DNA from: Methanobacteriota archaeon
Lineage (GTDB): Archaea > Thermoplasmatota > Poseidoniia > Poseidoniales > Thalassarchaeaceae
DNA: 6,770 bases
Assembly: GCA_002712645.1 (NCBI GenBank)
Contig: PAUH01000015.1
Location: forward strand, 24,101-30,870
Reading direction: 5' to 3'
In this document: positions 6,064-6,770 of the stretch, in pieces
Layout: each line of letters opens with the position of its first letter
How positions within the stretch are numbered: the first letter of the stretch is position 1
Program-made: the position numbers and the translations under genes
The notes under the pieces: model-generated
Told to the model about the DNA's origin: nothing
What the model saw: the letters and a program-made list of their open reading frames with translations, nothing else
Databases searched by the model: none

Positions 6064-6770
6064 ATGGGCAAGAGGACACGTTCACAACGCAGGGGATCAA
6101 GCCCCAAGAACAGAGTCGCAAGCCATCGATTCCCTGCTGCTAACTCTCTACCAAGGGTATCTGAGCAGATGGCAGAGGTCGTCGACCTTGTACACAGCCC
6201 TGCCCACACGGCCCCTCTTGCAAAAATCCGCTTCGAAGACGGAAGTGTTGGTCACATGGGCGCGCCGGACGGGATAAGCGTCGGTCAGAAACTCGCCTTT
6301 TCTTCTAAGGTCAGCCTCAGACCAGGTAACGTTACAATGTTGAACAAGATTCCTGAGGGAACTCCAGTTTGTAATGTCGAAGCACGTCCAGGCGATGGGG
6401 GGAAATTCGCCAGATCAGGCGGGAACTCAGCCTTTGTCGATACTCGCATGGGAGATAAGGTCAGAGTACGATTGCCAAGTGGCCGTCTGAAAGATCTACC
6501 ATCTTCTTGCAGAGCCACGATAGGCGTACTTGCAGGCCACGGCAGGACGGAGAAACCAATCATGAAGGCTGGTGCAGCCCATAAGCGCGCCAAGGCACGA
6601 GGGAAACTATACCCGACAGTGAGCGGTGTTGCAATGAATCCAGTAGACCATCCCCATGGGGGCGGTAACCATCAGGCAGTCCACGGGCCAAACTCTGTCC
6701 CAAGAACTGCTCCACCAGGGCAAAAAGTAGGACACATCGCGCCTAGTAGAACCGGTCGTGGAAGAGTAAG
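6064..6770 (+). CDS. rpl2: 50S ribosomal protein L2 (uL2), archaeal type (3'-partial)
   Basis: Large-subunit protein uL2, needed for subunit association and close to the peptidyl-transferase centre. It is open to the window end, giving 235 complete codons; the archaeal protein is about 240 residues, so only a few C-terminal residues are probably missing. It begins MGKRTRSQRRGS, as archaeal L2 does. The universal signature GVAMNPVDHPHGGG is at 188-201, with the histidine pair H196/H198 in the segment known to matter for peptidyl-transferase function in bacteria. Other landmarks are APLAKIRFEDG, KIPEGTPVCNVEARPGDGGKFARSGG and the RLPSGRLKDLPSSCRATIGVLAG block. The start is fixed by the GAGGAGG 7 bases upstream. 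uS19 would be expected next in the archaeal gene order, outside the window. Confidence 0.96.
   Translation, partial: MGKRTRSQRRGSSPKNRVASHRFPAANSLPRVSEQMAEVVDLVHSPAHTAPLAKIRFEDGSVGHMGAPDGISVGQKLAFSSKVSLRPGNVTMLNKIPEGTPVCNVEARPGDGGKFARSGGNSAFVDTRMGDKVRVRLPSGRLKDLPSSCRATIGVLAGHGRTEKPIMKAGAAHKRAKARGKLYPTVSGVAMNPVDHPHGGGNHQAVHGPNSVPRTAPPGQKVGHIAPSRTGRGRV

Noticed and set aside
1..6770. CRISPR array, insertion sequence or transposon
   Set aside because: No regularly spaced repeats, terminal inverted repeats or transposase-like frames were seen; genes are contiguous and typical chromosomal ones.

Overview
The window looks like chromosomal DNA from an archaeon. It holds the start of the archaeal-order ribosomal protein operon (uL3, uL4, uL23, uL2), and all four proteins are of archaeal type. 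It also holds a Hef/FANCM-family helicase, a family typical of Euryarchaeota. The two genes at the left edge resemble the HdrC/SdhB and HdrB/SdhE subunits of archaeal redox complexes. G+C is moderate, with ORFs packed tightly. I lean towards the Thermoplasmatota, possibly a marine group II/III-type lineage, but that placement is a guess from protein style and no marker was compared.

Bases 1-1751 (+ strand) carry a two-gene block. The first gene is cut by the window edge. It reads as an SdhB/TfrB-type iron-sulfur subunit: end of a 2Fe-2S ferredoxin domain, a two-cluster 4Fe-4S domain and an HdrC-like tail. The second, 11 bases downstream, reads as an HdrB/SdhE CCG-domain subunit. Both are intact ORFs that keep the family's framework, yet nearly every cluster-ligand cysteine is replaced. 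I regard this apparent iron-sulfur-free pair as the main discovery candidate.

Bases 1768-3513 (- strand) encode a Hef-like superfamily 2 helicase that converges on the CCG gene across a 16-base gap with no clear T-rich terminator. It has all the helicase motifs, lacks the C-terminal XPF/ERCC4 nuclease of full-length Hef, and ends in a PCNA-interacting (PIP-box-like) sequence.

Bases 3514-3795 are the divergent intergenic region between the helicase and the ribosomal operon. The helicase side is AT-richer and has possible TATA elements and an 8-base palindrome. The 120 bases before uL3 are about 63% G+C by hand count and can close into a long-range helix around smaller hairpins, which suggests a structured mRNA leader.

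Bases 3796-6770 (+ strand) hold uL3, uL4, uL23 and a nearly complete uL2. They are spaced 4, 5 and 12 bases apart and most have clear Shine-Dalgarno sequences, so they very probably form one transcript that continues beyond the window.
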